The position numbers and the translations under genes are program-made. 23,700 nt of DNA from Pseudomonadota bacterium (GTDB lineage: Bacteria > Chloroflexota > UBA6077 > JAJPHF01). A model generated the notes under the pieces. It was not told the origin of the DNA, did not search any database, and worked only from the letters and a program-made list of their open reading frames with translations. Below are positions 1 to 6,934 of the stretch, piece after piece. The stretch's first letter is position 1. Every line of letters starts with the position of its first letter. The stretch lies in contig JAJPHF010000165.1 in assembly GCA_021325365.1 (NCBI GenBank), forward strand, positions 1-23,700, written 5' to 3'.

Positions 1-903
1 CATCGCAGCACCTCCTCGTGAGGTCCTCGTAGGGTCGTTCGCTGGCTCTACTATGGCGCCGACTGCGTTAGAGGCCCGTCGGCCCGGCATAAAAGCCGCG
101 TTAGAGCTACGCTGGCGTCGGAGATAAACCTGCCTCTGACCCAGGGCCGGCTGGGTCTCGTGGTGTCAAGAAACGGGGGGTTGCCGATTCTACGACTTCT
201 CGGAGCCATCCGTGGCGAGCTCACAGCCCCGGGGCGCCGGCAGCACCGCGGCGAGCCGCCAGTAGGCCCGATTGCAGGCCGCCCGCTGACAGAGCCAGAG
301 CGGATCACGGCGCCGCTCTCTACCGACCAGCTGGGTCAGCTCGGGAGCGATCTCCGTCTCCATCACGGCGGACACGGAGAACGGGCGCTGGGCGCCGAGC
401 CCTCGCGTCGCCTCGCGCCGTCGTTGCAGTACGGTCGCGGCGCAGCGCTCTGAAGCCCGGCTCCGCGCGGAGCATCGCTCGCCAGGTCATCTCCGTGGGC
501 AGCTGCTGGCCGTCTGGCCGCAAAGCGGCCCGTGCCGCGTCAAGCGGGCGCCTCGCGCGAGGACGCAGGGCGCCACGGCGCTCGCGCTCCCGTTTAGCGG
601 GGCCGATGGCGAGGACGTGCCAGTCGTTGACGAGATGGCCGAGTAGCGCCGTCAGCTTCTCGGTCGCGCCCGCAGCGGGAGAGCCACGCCGGCCGAGGGC
701 GCGAAGGCCACGCCGCCGCGCTCTGAGGCGCGCGTTTCGCCCACATGCCCCGTGCGGCCCTGCAAGGCGCTGCAGGGCCGAGGTAGCGGCCATCTAGTGT
801 ATTTGGGACGGCCTGAGTGAGTGACAAGAGGCCTGAGAACCACGCCTGGCGCAAGATCCGATTCAGCATATAGATAAGGCGCGGATAAGGCGCGGACACG
901 CGA
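1..903. other. Region with no recognisable gene
   Basis: Open frames exist on both strands, but all are Arg/Ala/Pro-rich, overlap one another, lack a convincing ribosome binding site and show no family motif. This is typical of open frames that arise by chance in GC-rich DNA. A minus-strand frame around 320-793 has a short stretch (ALLGHLVNDWHVLAIGPAKR) that looks slightly more protein-like, so a decayed gene is possible, but I cannot assign it. No tRNA or rRNA was recognised. Confidence 0.5.
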
Positions 904-936
904 AGGCCCGGTCATCACGCGATGATGACCGGGCCT
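904..936 (-). terminator. Perfect 14-bp hairpin, likely terminator of the minus-strand pseudogene
   Basis: Positions 904-917 are exactly complementary to 923-936, with a 5-nt loop (918-922). The hairpin lies 22 bases beyond the stop codon at 958-960 of the minus-strand reading frame, where a terminator would be expected. No long T-run follows on the minus strand, so the call rests on the stem and its position. Confidence 0.6.
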
Positions 937-957
937 CTTCACCGACCGCACCCTGCC

Positions 958-2386
958 TCAGTCTGCCGCCCGCACCGTCAGGTTGCCGTCGAACACAAAC
1001 TCCACGAGCCCGTTGCTCGTCCGCACCTGGTAAAACGCATGCTCCGGCCCTCTGCCGCTCCCGGCACTGACGATCTCAAAGTCATCGCCCCGCGTCAGCT
1101 CACCGACCTTCTTAGTGTTCACATCCGGCTGCTCGGACACGTCGGCCCGCTAGGAGGCCGTGACTGTTCCCCCCGCCTGGGGAAACACACCCGTGAAGGT
1201 TCCGCTGCAGCGCAGCTCGGGGGTGCCCTGGCTCACCGTGAAGGGGCACGGGACGGTGACCGAGCCCGCCGGGAGGCTGGCGGCATTGGTCACCGGGATC
1301 GTCAGGGTCACCTGAGTGAGCCCCGCGGGCAGATTCGAGAACACCCCCGTCACCTGGAAGCCCGTGGCGCTCGGGGTGAAGCCGATGCAACCGACGAAGA
1401 ACGCCGGGCCTCCAAGGCCATCGCAGGGGCTCACTACGACGGTGCCCGTAATCGGCAGGGTGCCCGTGGCGGAGCCGAAGTCAGCCGAGCAAGCGTTCAC
1501 GATACAGCCGTTGGGGGTAATCGTCGGGGTCGGGGTGGCGGTCGTGGTGGGCGTGGCGGTCGGCGTCGGCGTCCCCGTCGGGGTGGCGGTCGCGCTACGG
1601 AGCGCTGTCGCCGTCGCCGTGGCTATCTGAGCCTGGCTCCGAATACCCACCGTGCCCCCGACTTGCGGGAAGATGTTCGGCTCGTTCACCTGGGCGTTGC
1701 ACCCCGCCCGCTGGCATCCGCCACCCCACACCCGACGGTCCGCACGCCGGCCGGTGTGCCCGCTGCCGTCACCACCGGGACGACCAAGGCCACCTGTGCG
1801 CCGGGCGGGAGGCCCGTGAGCACACTCGCGATCGTGAAGCTGCCGGTGCTCGTGAACTCGATGCAGTTGAGCAGTGGCCGGGGACAGGGCCCCGGCTGAA
1901 TCGGGCCTGCCGTGGCGTTGCCGGTCAGGACAGGCGCGTGACACACGGCGCCAACGTGCTGACAATTGGCCGGCGCGGGGGAGTTGGGCGGGGGGGGGGA
2001 CCCCCTCCAGCGCCAGAGGCAGGGGCGGCGGGAGCAACGGCAGCGGCCAGGCGGGGACCGCGAGCGGGCCGACGACGGGAACCGGCAGCGGGAACGGCGC
2101 CAGGGGGGGGCAGCGGGGCCGCGGGCGCCGGGACGCCGAGCGTTGCGGTCGGGGATGCTGGCGGTGGGCCGTCGGTGGGGGAGGCAGCTTCATCCGCATC
2201 TGCGGCTTGATCTGGTGGACTGTCGGTAGCGCCGGCGCCGGCTACCTGAGCAGCGGGGCGGTCCAGCGGGCGGGCTACGGCTGGCGGGGAGTCGAGCCCT
2301 GCGGCCTGGCTGCCGGTCGCTGTCCCTGACGAGCAGAGCACCCCGGCCAGGCAGAAACCGAGCCAAACGAGTCCCCATAGCCGCAT
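958..2386 (-). pseudogene. Broken secreted Thr/Pro-rich protein with two repeated domains and an SH3-like tail
   Basis: The start is ATG at 2386-2384, with a GGAGGGGA site at 2398-2391. A signal peptide follows (MRLWGLVWLGFCLAGVLCSS), then an Ala/Pro linker. Two related domains of about 100 residues come next. The first lies around 1950-1660 (NCIEFTSTGSF, LTGLPPGAQVALVVPV, FPQVGGTV). The second lies around 1510-1153 (GCIGFTPSATGF, SNLPAGLTQVTLTIPV, FPQAGGTVTAS). They are joined by a Thr/Pro linker (1500-1620). The reading frame must shift three times to stay coding: near the G-run at 2103-2110, at the ten-G run 1990-1999, and near 1698-1710. An in-frame TAG at 1150-1152 then precedes an SH3-like segment ending at 958 (VGELTRGDDFEIVSAG, FYQVRTSNGLVEFV). 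All three shifts fall in G/C homopolymers, so assembly error is possible; the TAG is harder to explain that way. The function is unknown, probably an extracellular or surface protein. Confidence 0.7.
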
Positions 2387-2676
2387 CGGCTCCCCTCCGT
2401 CCGTTCGATGGTCGGGCTCAGCACGGGCCCTGGTCCGCTCCCGCGCCTGCTCAGGTAAATGCAAGCGACCACGGGATGTTACAGTCGACGGCCAGGCGTC
2501 CTTGCCCGCGAGGCAGGCGTGAGGATGGCGGTAGTCGTTCAGGCCACCCGACCTCTAGGGAGCAAGGATGGCGCCGCGGTTCGCTGCAGGGCACCTTCCT
2601 CCGCCGCGCCCAGCACCTGCGGCTCCAACTGGACCGCCTGCGGGCCTGGGTAGCCACCGAGGAGAGCCGCCGTCGG

Positions 2677-2724
2677 TGTAGTGCCTAAGGATGAGACATC
2701 CTGTAGACCTCTTCAGGCACTACA
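2677..2724. repeat. Nested inverted repeat with TGT...ACA ends, possible IS-end or MITE-like remnant
   Basis: TGTAGTGCCT at 2677-2686 is perfectly complementary to AGGCACTACA at 2715-2724. Inside it, AGGAT (2688-2692) pairs with ATCCT (2698-2702). The 5'-TGT...ACA-3' ends resemble the termini of IS3/IS481-type elements. No transposase gene lies nearby, so this could be the fused ends of a lost element, a very small non-autonomous element, or an unrelated structured RNA. Confidence 0.4.
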
Positions 2725-2782
2725 GCCGCGTTCACAGACCCAAGTGTAGCTCAATAGATTCACTCTGTCGCACTTCGGCCGC

Positions 2783-2812
2783 TTGCTCGGCGGTGTGGTG
2801 CGCCGCGATAAT
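2783..2812 (+). promoter_or_regulatory. Weak sigma-70-like promoter upstream of the small membrane ORFs
   Basis: GATAAT at 2807-2812 matches the -10 consensus at five of six positions. The best -35 is TTGCTC (2783-2788), 18 bases upstream, with only three matches. It would drive the small ORF at 2893 and perhaps the membrane protein gene at 3160. Confidence 0.3.
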
Positions 2813-2892
2813 GTCGGGTTTCCGGCTTGCTACCCGTCTCTACCCTCGTGTCGAATGACGCGGCTGGTCAAGTAAGGAGGGACCGCAACCAT

Positions 2893-3009
2893 ATGGACCA
2901 CCTCGCACAACCGCTCCTACTCTTGGGCGCCTGGACGGCGGCGTTTCTGCTCGGCAAGGAACTCCAAGTTGGCTTCGCCCACTGGCGAGCACGCCGCCGA
3001 GGTCAGTAG
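2893..3009 (+). CDS. Possible 38-residue membrane peptide
   Basis: A short frame begins at ATG 2893, with AAGGAGG at 2874-2880 (12 bases upstream, slightly long), and ends at TAG 3007-3009. The N-terminal half is hydrophobic (PLLLLGAWTAAFLLG), enough for one membrane segment, followed by a basic tail (HWRARRRGQ). This is the layout of many small stress-related membrane peptides, and the next gene is a GlsB-type stress membrane protein. I recognise no family. The strong ribosome binding site is the main support; the frame is short enough to arise by chance. Confidence 0.4.
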   Translation: MDHLAQPLLLLGAWTAAFLLGKELQVGFAHWRARRRGQ

Positions 3010-3159
3010 AGGCTCGGCCCGACGCGCTCCGTGGCGCCGTCAACATGCTCGCGTCACCGGCGCCGGCCTTCCTCCCGGTCCTAACGGCCGCCCACTTTGG
3101 CACGTTCCTTGCAATCCGCCCCTGGTGCTGGCGAGTAGAGCGGCGGATGGAGAGAGAGC

Positions 3160-3432
3160 ATGTCGCTAGAACCTGGCGGGATAATTGCCTGGATCATCGT
3201 CGGCTTGATCGCGGGTTGGCTCGCGGGCCAGTTCATGAAGGGCGGTGGCTACGGGGTCATCGGGGACATCATCGTCGGGATCATCGGCGCGTTTATCGGC
3301 GGCCTCGTCTTTAGCTTCCTGCTGCCGGGCAGCAGCGCCGGCCTGATCGGGAGCATCGTGGTCGCCTTCATTGGCGCTGTGATCCTGATCGCTATCCTGC
3401 GTGCGGTGTCCGGAGGTCGCGCCGCTGTCTAG
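3160..3432 (+). CDS. GlsB/YeaQ/YmgE-family membrane protein (transglycosylase-associated protein)
   Basis: This 90-residue protein consists almost entirely of three glycine-rich membrane segments: IIAWIIVGLIAGWLAGQFMK (about 8-27), a middle segment with GDIIVGIIGAFIGGLVF (about 35-52), and IGSIVVAFIGAVILIAILRAV (about 62-83). The motif GLIAGWLAG, then MKGGGYG and GDIIVGIIGA, is the signature of the YeaQ/YmgE/GlsB family. These are small inner-membrane proteins linked to general stress response; their molecular function is not settled. Length is normal for the family. ATG 3160 is preceded by a GGAGAGAGAG tract at 3149-3158. The gene appears monocistronic and is followed by a strong hairpin terminator at 3487-3526. 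Confidence 0.9.
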   Translation: MSLEPGGIIAWIIVGLIAGWLAGQFMKGGGYGVIGDIIVGIIGAFIGGLVFSFLLPGSSAGLIGSIVVAFIGAVILIAILRAVSGGRAAV

Positions 3433-3486
3433 GCCGCCTTCGGCGCCGGCCTGAGGTCACGCTTCAAGGAACGCTCAGCAAGCAAA

Positions 3487-3526
3487 CTGAAAAGGGGTCG
3501 GCGGTAGAACCGCCGACCCCTTTCAG
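3487..3526. terminator. Intrinsic terminator between the GlsB-type gene and miaB
   Basis: A 15-bp stem pairs 3491-3505 with 3509-3523 around a 3-nt loop. A bulged A separates it from three more pairs (3487-3489 with 3524-3526). The A-run on the left arm and T-run on the right make it a good plus-strand terminator, possibly working in both directions. The rest of 3433-3803 shows no gene; an AAAGGAGA tract at about 3551 has no start codon at the right distance. Confidence 0.8.
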
Positions 3527-3803
3527 TCCGTGGGCCACCCCAAACCTACGAAAGGAGATACTCTCGCACGGCACCCTTACTGCACGTGCTGCGGGAGCTA
3601 GTCCATAGGGTTGTGGGCCGCTAGCAGCGCGCCAACTCGGTACTCGGAATAAGCGCGAGCTGATGGCGCAGACGCTCGGGCGCTCCGTGCCGATCCACGC
3701 CGGTCTTGTACACTTACTCCGTGCGCTGGACGCCGGCACACCGCCGGACCAGGTCGGCAACTCACCGCATAACTGGACACGTTTTCGCCGCCGAGGTGCC
3801 TTC

Positions 3804-5285
3804 ATGCCACAGCGTTTAGCCGTGAATATCTGGACGATTGGCTGTCAGATGAACGAGGCGGACGCGCGCCGCCTCGGCGACGAGCTGGACCTGGTCGGCT
3901 TCGAGCCGTGCGACGCGGCCGACGCGGCTGATCTAGTGGTGCTCTACTCGTGCGTCGTGCGTCAGGCGGCCGAGAACAAGGTCCACAACCAGCTCATGCG
4001 GCTGCGCGACGTGAAGCGCCAGCGGCCGGCGCTGAAGATCGCCCTGGCCGGCTGCATGGCGGGCGAGGAGACGGCCGCGCTGCAGCAGACGTACCCTTTC
4101 GTGGACCTGTTCATCTCGCCCAAGGCCGACATCTCGCTGCGCAATCAGCTGCTCGACCTCCTCGACCTCGACGAGCGCTACCGTCACGAGCCCGACGGCG
4201 CGCAGCGCACGCCGGGCGTGTCGGCGGGCGTGACCATCCACCAGGGCTGCAACCGCCGCTGCACCTACTGCATCATCCCGTTCCGCCGTGGCGGCGAGCG
4301 CAGCCGCCAGCCGGCCGAGATCCGCGCCGAGGTGGCCGGGCTGGTCGCGCGCGGCACCCGCGAGGTGGTGCTGCTCAGCCAGATCGTGGAGCGCTACGGC
4401 TGGGACCTGGAACCCCGCCGCTCGCTGGCCGAGCTGCTGACGCTGCTGAACGACGTGCCGGGGCTGGAGCGCATCCGCTTCCTGACCTCATATCCCAACG
4501 ACTTCGGCCCCGACCTGATCGAGGCCGTGGCGACTCTACCGCACGTGTGCGAGGACATCAACCTGCCGATCCAGGCGGGCGACGACACGGTGCTGCGGCG
4601 CATGGCGCGCGGCTACAAGGTCGCGGACTACGTGCGAGTGGTGGACGCGCTGCGGGCGCGCATGCCGGAGATCGGCATCTCGACGGACATCATCGTCGGC
4701 TTCCCAGGCGAGACGGCCGAGCAGTTCGAGAACACGCTGCGGACGATGGAGCGGGTGCGCTGGGATGTGGTCCACGTGGCGATGTTCTCGCCGCGCGAGG
4801 GGACCGTGGCGGCCACCTGGCCCGACGACGTGCCGCGCGCCGAGAAGAAGCGCCGCCTGCACGCCGTCGAAGAGCTGCAGGCGCGCATCGCCGCCGAGAT
4901 CAACGCGCGGCTGGTCGGCCGCACTCTGGAGGTATTGGTCGAGGGCCAGGCGAAGGGGCGCTGGTACGGCCGCACCCGCACGAACAAGCTGGCGTTCTTC
5001 GACCATCCGGAGCCGCTGGCCGGCGCGCTCGTCGCGGTGCGCATCGGGCAGGCCAGCGCGTGGGCGCTGCAAGGGGAGCTAGTGGCGGTGACGCAACAGC
5101 CGCCGGCGGTCGCCCTCCCCCCGACCCTCTCCCAGGGGGAGAGGGAGACCGCGGACGGGACTCCCACCCCGAGTGTCTCGCCGGGGGCAGGAGAGCACAG
5201 CGAGGCCCCCTCTCCCCCTGGGAGAGGGCGGGGGGTGAGGGCGCCGAGCGATGGCGTGATCCCGCTGCGCCTCGCCGCGTCGTAG
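3804..5285 (+). CDS. miaB: tRNA-2-methylthio-N6-dimethylallyladenosine synthase (MiaB)
   Basis: This radical-SAM methylthiotransferase adds a methylthio group to N6-isopentenyladenosine-37 of tRNAs that read UNN codons. The N-terminal UPF0004 domain has the three cluster cysteines Cys14 (TIGCQMNEAD), Cys50 (LYSCVVRQAAENK) and Cys84 (LAGCMAG). The radical-SAM motif is Cys149/Cys153/Cys156 (GCNRRCTYCIIPFRRG), and a TRAM RNA-binding domain lies around 375-440. I chose ATG 3804, preceded by GAGG at 3793-3796, because the protein then begins just before the conserved IWTIGCQMNEAD motif. The frame stays open back to 3663, but the extra residues match nothing. The last 60 or so residues are unusual: Pro/Gly/Ser-rich, and encoded by an inverted pair of genome repeats (5112-5241). 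They are probably not part of the fold. Confidence 0.93.
   Translation: MPQRLAVNIWTIGCQMNEADARRLGDELDLVGFEPCDAADAADLVVLYSCVVRQAAENKVHNQLMRLRDVKRQRPALKIALAGCMAGEETAALQQTYPFVDLFISPKADISLRNQLLDLLDLDERYRHEPDGAQRTPGVSAGVTIHQGCNRRCTYCIIPFRRGGERSRQPAEIRAEVAGLVARGTREVVLLSQIVERYGWDLEPRRSLAELLTLLNDVPGLERIRFLTSYPNDFGPDLIEAVATLPHVCEDINLPIQAGDDTVLRRMARGYKVADYVRVVDALRARMPEIGISTDIIVGFPGETAEQFENTLRTMERVRWDVVHVAMFSPREGTVAATWPDDVPRAEKKRRLHAVEELQARIAAEINARLVGRTLEVLVEGQAKGRWYGRTRTNKLAFFDHPEPLAGALVAVRIGQASAWALQGELVAVTQQPPAVALPPTLSQGERETADGTPTPSVSPGAGEHSEAPSPPGRGRGVRAPSDGVIPLRLAAS
5112..5241. repeat. Inverted pair of CCCTCTCCC/GGGAGAGGG palindromic repeats inside the miaB 3' end
   Basis: The unit at 5112-5145 (core CCCTCTCCCAGGGGGAGAGG) is matched in reverse complement by 5206-5241. 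Each unit is itself a hairpin. They flank about 60 bases and sit within the miaB frame. Related units occur at 7724-7904 and 10122-10231. Confidence 0.75.
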
Positions 5286-5300
5286 CCGGCGGGGCCGCGC

Positions 5301-6230
5301 GTGCCGCTGGAGTGGCTGGCGCTGGTCGCCGCCTTCTCTAGCGCGGTCGCGCACCTCGCCAGCAAGAAAGCCGTCGGCGCGGCGGCACCCCCCGCCTTCC
5401 TCGCCGCGCGCTGGTCGACCGGCGCGCTCGTCATGACGACGGTGTTGCTGTTCGGACCGGGCTGGGCCGGCTTCGCGCCGAGCTGGTCGCTGGCGGCGCT
5501 CGCGACGGGCGCCGTGCTCGGGCCGGTCGTCGGCTGGCTGCTCTACCTGCGCGCGCTGCCGCGCCTCGACGTGTCGGTCGCCCAGCCGATCTTCAACAGC
5601 GCGGTGCTCGTCACGCTGGTGCTCGCCATCATCTTCCTGGGCGAGCGGCCGAACGCCTTCACGCTGGCCGGCGCGGCGCTGATCGTCGTCGGCGTGCAGC
5701 TCTTACAGGGGGCGCAGGCGGCGCGGCAGCCGAAGCGGGGCCGCTGGGAGCGCCTGCGCCACCCGGCGGTGCTGCTGGTGCTCGGCGGCGCCTGCTGCCT
5801 GGGCGTGTCGAGCTTCTGCTTCAAGCTGGGGCTGAACGCGCTGACGCCCGTCGAGACGAACTGGGTGCGGACCACGGTGCCGGCGCTGGTGCTGCTGAGC
5901 GGGAACACGCTGGGGGCGCTGCGCGGGGCCGCGCTGCCGCGGGCCGCCCCGCCCGGCGTGGGCTCGGCGAAAGGCGTGTGGCTGACCTGGCAGGGGCTGG
6001 GGTGGGCGGCGCTGGCGTCGCTCGCCAACGACGTGATTGGCTGGCTGTTCCGCTTTACGGCGCTGAAGCACGGCCTGGTCGTCGTGGTCGAGCCGCTCGC
6101 CTCGACGGGCCCGCTGTTCGTGGCGCTGCTCGCCACCGCGCTGCTCGGCGAGCGCCTGGGCCGCCGCGGCTGGCTCGGCGTCGCCTGCACGGTCCTCGGC
6201 GCGGTGCTGCTCGGGGGATGGGGAAGATAG
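5301..6230 (+). CDS. EamA/DMT-family transporter (putative metabolite exporter)
   Basis: This 309-residue, strongly hydrophobic protein has about ten membrane segments in two five-helix halves, the layout of the drug/metabolite transporter superfamily. Family-typical features include the start EWLALVAAFSSAVAHLASKK and, at the end of each half, FLGERPNAFTLAGAALIVVG and LLGERLGRRGWLGVACTVLG. The duplicated GE/R-x5-GxxLxxxG pattern marks the two EamA repeats. It presumably moves a small metabolite or amino acid across the cytoplasmic membrane; the substrate cannot be read from sequence. The start is GTG 5301, 15 bases after the miaB stop, with only a weak G-rich site upstream, so it may be cotranscribed with miaB. 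A hairpin follows the stop. Confidence 0.85.
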   Translation: MPLEWLALVAAFSSAVAHLASKKAVGAAAPPAFLAARWSTGALVMTTVLLFGPGWAGFAPSWSLAALATGAVLGPVVGWLLYLRALPRLDVSVAQPIFNSAVLVTLVLAIIFLGERPNAFTLAGAALIVVGVQLLQGAQAARQPKRGRWERLRHPAVLLVLGGACCLGVSSFCFKLGLNALTPVETNWVRTTVPALVLLSGNTLGALRGAALPRAAPPGVGSAKGVWLTWQGLGWAALASLANDVIGWLFRFTALKHGLVVVVEPLASTGPLFVALLATALLGERLGRRGWLGVACTVLGAVLLGGWGR

Positions 6231-6238
6231 CCTGACAT

Positions 6239-6276
6239 GGCAGGCTGGCTCGCTCCGCGGGGCGAGCCAGCCTGCC
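6239..6276. terminator. Hairpin between convergent eamA and the AhpD-like gene
   Basis: Positions 6239-6253 pair perfectly with 6262-6276 (15 bp), with a loop of 8 bases that can tighten further. It lies between the stop of the plus-strand transporter (6230) and the stop of the minus-strand gene (6279), so it could end transcription from both sides. There is no clear T-run. Confidence 0.7.
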
Positions 6277-6278
6277 GC

Positions 6279-6857
6279 TCAACTCTCGATAACCCCGGCG
6301 GCGAGGCCGGCGCGGGTGTCGCCGAGCACCTGGCCGTGGCCGATGGCGAGGGTGCTGATCCAGCGCTGCTGGCCGAGGGTCAGGGCAATGAAGAAGCCCA
6401 GCTCGACCAGCTCGGGCTCGCTGAACTGGCGGTGCAGCTCGGCCCAGAGGGCGTCGTCGGCCAGGGCCGGGTCGTGCGCGATGGCTTCGGTCCAGGCGAG
6501 CGCGGCCTTCTCGCGCGGGCTATAACGGTCGGACTCGCGGAAGCTGGCCAGATCGGCCAGCGTATCCTCGGTGACGCCTTGCTGTTCGGCCCGAACAGAG
6601 CGCTGCACGCCTCAGTAGTGGCAGTCCACGAGCTGTGACACGTAGACGCGGCACAGCTCTTTGGTCTTGTGCTCCACGATGCCGGCTTTGAACACGGCGT
6701 TCCAGGTGCGGGTGAAATGGCGCAGCACGTCGGGCTGGTGGGCGCGGATGGCCTGGCTCTCGGGGCGCGGCGTGCCGTGCAGGCGCGCGTCCTCCAGGTA
6801 GCCGCGCAGCTCGGGGTCGGCGAGCGTGGCCGGGTCCACGTAGCTGATGCGGGGCAT
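6279..6857 (-). CDS. AhpD/carboxymuconolactone decarboxylase-like protein, candidate selenoprotein (CxxU)
   Basis: Read through one in-frame TGA (6614-6612), this is a 192-residue AhpD-like protein. These proteins are usually thiol peroxidases or thiol oxidoreductases with a CxxC redox pair. The N-terminal half ends ELCRVYVSQLVDCHY; the TGA is residue 82; the same frame then continues GVQRSVRAEQQGVTEDTLAD, FRESDRYSPREKAALAWTEA and ELVELGFFIALTLGQQRW, all normal for the family. The TGA therefore replaces the second Cys (C79-H-Y-U82). Fourteen bases downstream a 7-bp stem with a GGC loop forms (6598-6582), at a spacing expected for a bacterial SECIS. The start is ATG 6857-6855, with GGGAGG at 6870-6865. 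The His usually three residues after CxxC is Arg86. The alternative is a nonsense mutation of a TGC/TGT Cys codon giving an 81-residue stub. The Sec machinery is not in this window. Confidence 0.75.
6582..6598 (-). promoter_or_regulatory. Candidate bacterial SECIS hairpin downstream of the in-frame TGA
   Basis: On the minus strand the mRNA has CUGUUCG (14-20 bases after the UGA), loop GGC, and CGAACAG (24-30 bases after). This gives seven perfect pairs with G at the first two loop positions. The spacing and the G in the loop agree with the published consensus for bacterial SECIS elements (loop starting roughly 16-37 bases after UGA). Short hairpins are common in GC-rich DNA, so the position is the main support. 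Confidence 0.6.
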
Positions 6858-6905
6858 CGAGTGGCCTCCCTGCCGCGCGGCGACGAGGCCGCGCCGTCTC
6901 GTCGG

Positions 6906-6911
6906 TATACT
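6906..6911 (+). promoter_or_regulatory. Possible -10 box in the divergent AhpD-like/NadD-like intergenic region
   Basis: TATACT at 6906-6911 matches the -10 consensus at five of six positions, 24 bases before the plus-strand start at 6935. No good -35 is seen near 6883. The same near-palindromic stretch could serve the minus-strand gene. Confidence 0.35.
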
Positions 6912-6934
6912 AACACTCGCGCGAGCGGAGGATC

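Larger units (their letters stand above)
2387..2892. other. Intergenic region without a supported gene
   Basis: This is about 500 bases between the decayed minus-strand gene and the small plus-strand frame at 2893. Short frames around 2476-2688 show no known motif. The stretch contains the IS-end-like inverted repeat at 2677-2724 and a weak promoter-like sequence at 2783-2812; nothing else stands out. Confidence 0.5.

Noticed and set aside
1..903. Transposase remnant on the minus strand around 320-793
   Set aside because: A faint resemblance only; no catalytic residues, terminal repeats or target duplication could be found.
1150..1152. Pyrrolysine or programmed read-through at the TAG before the SH3-like tail
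   Set aside because: The same gene has three further frame breaks, so simple decay is more likely; no Pyl genes are known in this window.
3045..3159. Second small membrane peptide (ATG 3045) before the GlsB-type gene
   Set aside because: No clear ribosome binding site, and the frame overlaps the start of the well-supported gene at 3160 in another frame.
3663..3803. Longer MiaB starting at ATG 3663
   Set aside because: The added 47 residues match nothing in the family, and the ATG at 3804 has a GAGG site and places the first cluster Cys at the usual distance.
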